Source: Kangiella sp.
GTDB taxonomy: Bacteria > Pseudomonadota > Gammaproteobacteria > Enterobacterales > Kangiellaceae
Direction: 5' to 3'
Length of the DNA: 7,511 nucleotides
Assembly: GCA_026195755.1 (NCBI GenBank)
Contig: JAPHRL010000145.1
Location: forward strand, 1 to 7,511
The notes under the pieces: generated by a model
What the model was told of the DNA's origin: nothing
The model's input: the letters and a program-made list of their open reading frames with translations, nothing else
Databases searched by the model: none
In this document: piece after piece, positions 6,657 through 7,511 of the stretch
Layout: the number at the start of each line of letters is the position of its first letter
How positions within the stretch are numbered: the first letter of the stretch is position 1
Program-made: the position numbers and the translations under genes

Positions 6657-6744
6657 ACCTAACGCCTTAATTAAGCAGCGTAGCGGAGGCTGCGTCCGGT
6701 GGAGCCAGCTTGCTGGCAGAACGAACTTAAACAATTTGTTATGT
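6657..6744 (-). other. Integron attC recombination site (downstream of the TfoX-domain gene)
   Basis: Read on the minus strand, this 88-base segment starts with ACATAAC (R'' box, 6738-6744) and ends with GTTAGGT (R' box, 6657-6663), an exact GTTRRRY core. Next to them AAATTGTTTAAG and GCTTAATTAAGGC are partly complementary, as L'' and L' arms are. The middle folds into small hairpins, GCCAGC-AA-GCTGGC and GCAGC...GCTGC. The TAA stop of the TfoX-domain gene lies inside the R'' box. This is the typical architecture of an attC site, folded as single-stranded DNA and cut by integron integrase. Confidence is high from the layout, though it has not been checked with a covariance model. Confidence 0.85.
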
Positions 6745-7115
6745 GTTTTTATCAATCTTCTTCTTCGATTTTTTCTTTGGTTTAGGCTCAGGTAGTTCTT
6801 TTTCCGTGAGTCTGATTAGGCTGCTAATCCAATCTTTGTCTTCAAATTGCTCCTCAATAAGAAAAAACAGTTTAGCTCCCGGATAAGGAGGCGCTTCAAC
6901 AACATTACCAATAAATAATTTCCCCGCTTTTGTCGGTTTTACAAATAACTGGTTATCGCATACAAGCGCAACTACCTTGCCTTCGCAATAAAGCGTAATT
7001 CCCCCAAACATTTTTCTGTACGTAATTTCACCGGCATTTGCCATTTGATCAACTAAGAATTCGACGAAGTCTAAATCAGATGCCATGTAATCCCCCTACT
7101 GGCTACTACACATAA
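6663..7115 (-). mobile_element. Integron gene cassette carrying the TfoX-domain gene
   Basis: If integrase cuts between G and TT of each R' core, the mobile unit runs from just after G7116 (in GTTATGT) to G6663 (in GTTAGGT), about 453 bases. It holds one promoterless gene, a short 5' leader and a downstream attC, which is the standard cassette plan. The boundaries are inferred from the core motifs. Confidence 0.75.
6739..7086 (-). CDS. TfoX/Sxy N-terminal-domain protein in an integron cassette
   Basis: The 115-residue protein matches the TfoX N-terminal domain family: YRKMFGG at 23-29, LYCEGKVVALVCDNQLFVKP (32-51), a PPYPGAK block (66-72), the helix DKDWISSLIRLTEKELP, and a lysine-rich tail (PKPKKKSKKK, 101-110). 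The C-terminal domain of full-length TfoX/Sxy is absent. TfoX/Sxy regulates natural competence in Vibrio and Haemophilus, but stand-alone N-domain proteins like this are mostly uncharacterised, so a competence role is not established. The ATG at 7086 is preceded by AGGGGGA, a strong ribosome site about 5 bases away, and lies 24 bases after the end of the upstream attC. The stop codon falls inside the start of the downstream attC. No promoter is seen; expression probably depends on read-through from upstream cassettes or the integron promoter. Confidence 0.88.
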   Translation of the reverse strand: MASDLDFVEFLVDQMANAGEITYRKMFGGITLYCEGKVVALVCDNQLFVKPTKAGKLFIGNVVEAPPYPGAKLFFLIEEQFEDKDWISSLIRLTEKELPEPKPKKKSKKKIDKNT

Positions 7116-7203
7116 CGCCGTGTTTAACTGCGAGTAAAAAACGCAGCTTTTTGTAAGGCATTGCTACCGCAGATAGCAACTTGGTTCGAACATTTTGTTT
7201 GGT
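7110..7203 (-). other. Integron attC recombination site (upstream of the TfoX-domain gene)
   Basis: On the minus strand the 94-base segment starts with ACCAAAC (R'' box, 7197-7203) and ends with GTTATGT (R' box, 7110-7116). The arms TGTTCGAAC (L'') and GTTAAACA (L') are complementary apart from one mismatch and one extra base in L'', the position where attC sites keep an extrahelical base. The middle contains two small hairpins, TTGCTA...TAGCAA and CTGCG...CGCAG. The site begins 5 bases after the stop codon of the gene to the right. It differs from the other site in its middle but shares the end boxes, as expected for a chromosomal array of mixed origin. Confidence 0.8.
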
Positions 7204-7208
7204 ACATT

Positions 7209-7511
7209 TTAAACCTGTATAGAGTTAAGCCAAGAAATATATTCACTTACAACCTTTGCTTGAACGTCGCTCAGCGTCGGCTTTGAATCAACAGCAAATT
7301 CTGTAGCATTGGCAATATCAGCAACGGGATGAAGAACGTCTCCATTATAGTGTTTTAGTACATATATCATTGCAGGCGGCAAATAGAAGTCAGCATTATT
7401 TTTGCCACTATGATTAAGTACACCATGCGTTCCAAAAAGATGCATATCACTCTCAGGGATCTCTTGCCATTTCGTACATTCAGATATACCCGCTAAATCT
7501 GGATTACTTAC
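7209..7511 (-). CDS. C-terminal part of an unknown cassette protein (DUF6714-like), start beyond window
   Basis: The frame is open from the right window edge to a TAA at 7209, giving 100 visible residues; an internal ATG at 7445 exists but the open frame upstream of it (VSNPDLAGISECTKWQEIPESD) continues the same protein. The pattern KWQEIPESD, DFYLPPAMIYVLKHY and a closing helix LSDVQAKVVSEYISWL resembles DUF6714-type proteins (WxxIP, FYLPA, then QxxxV...L). This is a recollection-based match at moderate confidence, and the function of that family is unknown. The stop lies 5 bases before the attC site at 7110-7203, so this is the gene of the preceding integron cassette. Confidence 0.75.
   Translation of the reverse strand, partial: VSNPDLAGISECTKWQEIPESDMHLFGTHGVLNHSGKNNADFYLPPAMIYVLKHYNGDVLHPVADIANATEFAVDSKPTLSDVQAKVVSEYISWLNSIQV

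Noticed and set aside
6221..6670. Plus-strand open frame of 149 codons opposite the last cassette gene
   Set aside because: It is the antisense of the AT-rich membrane-protein gene, lacks a ribosome site, runs across the attC R' box and gives a low-complexity Asn/Ile-rich product; the minus-strand frame has coherent membrane helices and fits cassette spacing.

Overview
The window looks like chromosomal DNA of a Gram-negative, probably marine-type gammaproteobacterium. The support is indirect: several exported proteins with signal peptides, dispersed palindromic repeats of REP type, a proteobacterial-type glutathione S-transferase, and integron-type attC sites. I cannot name the genus. Every gene I can support is on the minus strand, so transcription runs from right to left.

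Left part (1-2430): the first 810 codons of a large exported protein, cut by the window edge. It has a signal peptide, a long series of TolB/WD40-like propeller repeats and then the start of an amidohydrolase domain with an HxH metal motif. A sigma-70-like promoter lies just upstream. The gap at 2431-2875 has no gene but holds three kinds of repeat: an imperfect hairpin, a 43-nt tandem duplication, and a perfect 23-bp inverted repeat resembling a REPIN.

Middle part (2876-6084): a glutathione S-transferase, a small exported protein with a CxC pair, a probable two-gene operon of membrane proteins (a two-helix protein followed by a membrane-anchored member of what looks like a conserved unknown family), and a small secreted protein that starts with TTG. 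None of the last four has a function I can assign. The trio at 4441-6084 may be co-transcribed.

Right part (about 6226-7511): I read this as the distal end of an integron gene-cassette array. Two attC-like sites (7110-7203 and 6657-6744, minus strand) separate three short genes. These are the C-terminal part of an unknown (possibly DUF6714-like) protein, a TfoX/Sxy N-domain protein, and an AT-rich four-helix membrane protein. Stop codons abut or overlap the attC starts, and start codons follow 15-25 bases after the attC ends, as in mobile cassettes. No clean attC follows the last gene. A perfect hairpin with a T-run on the plus strand sits there instead, so the array boundary probably lies at about 6100-6226. 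The integrase and attI would be expected beyond the right edge.
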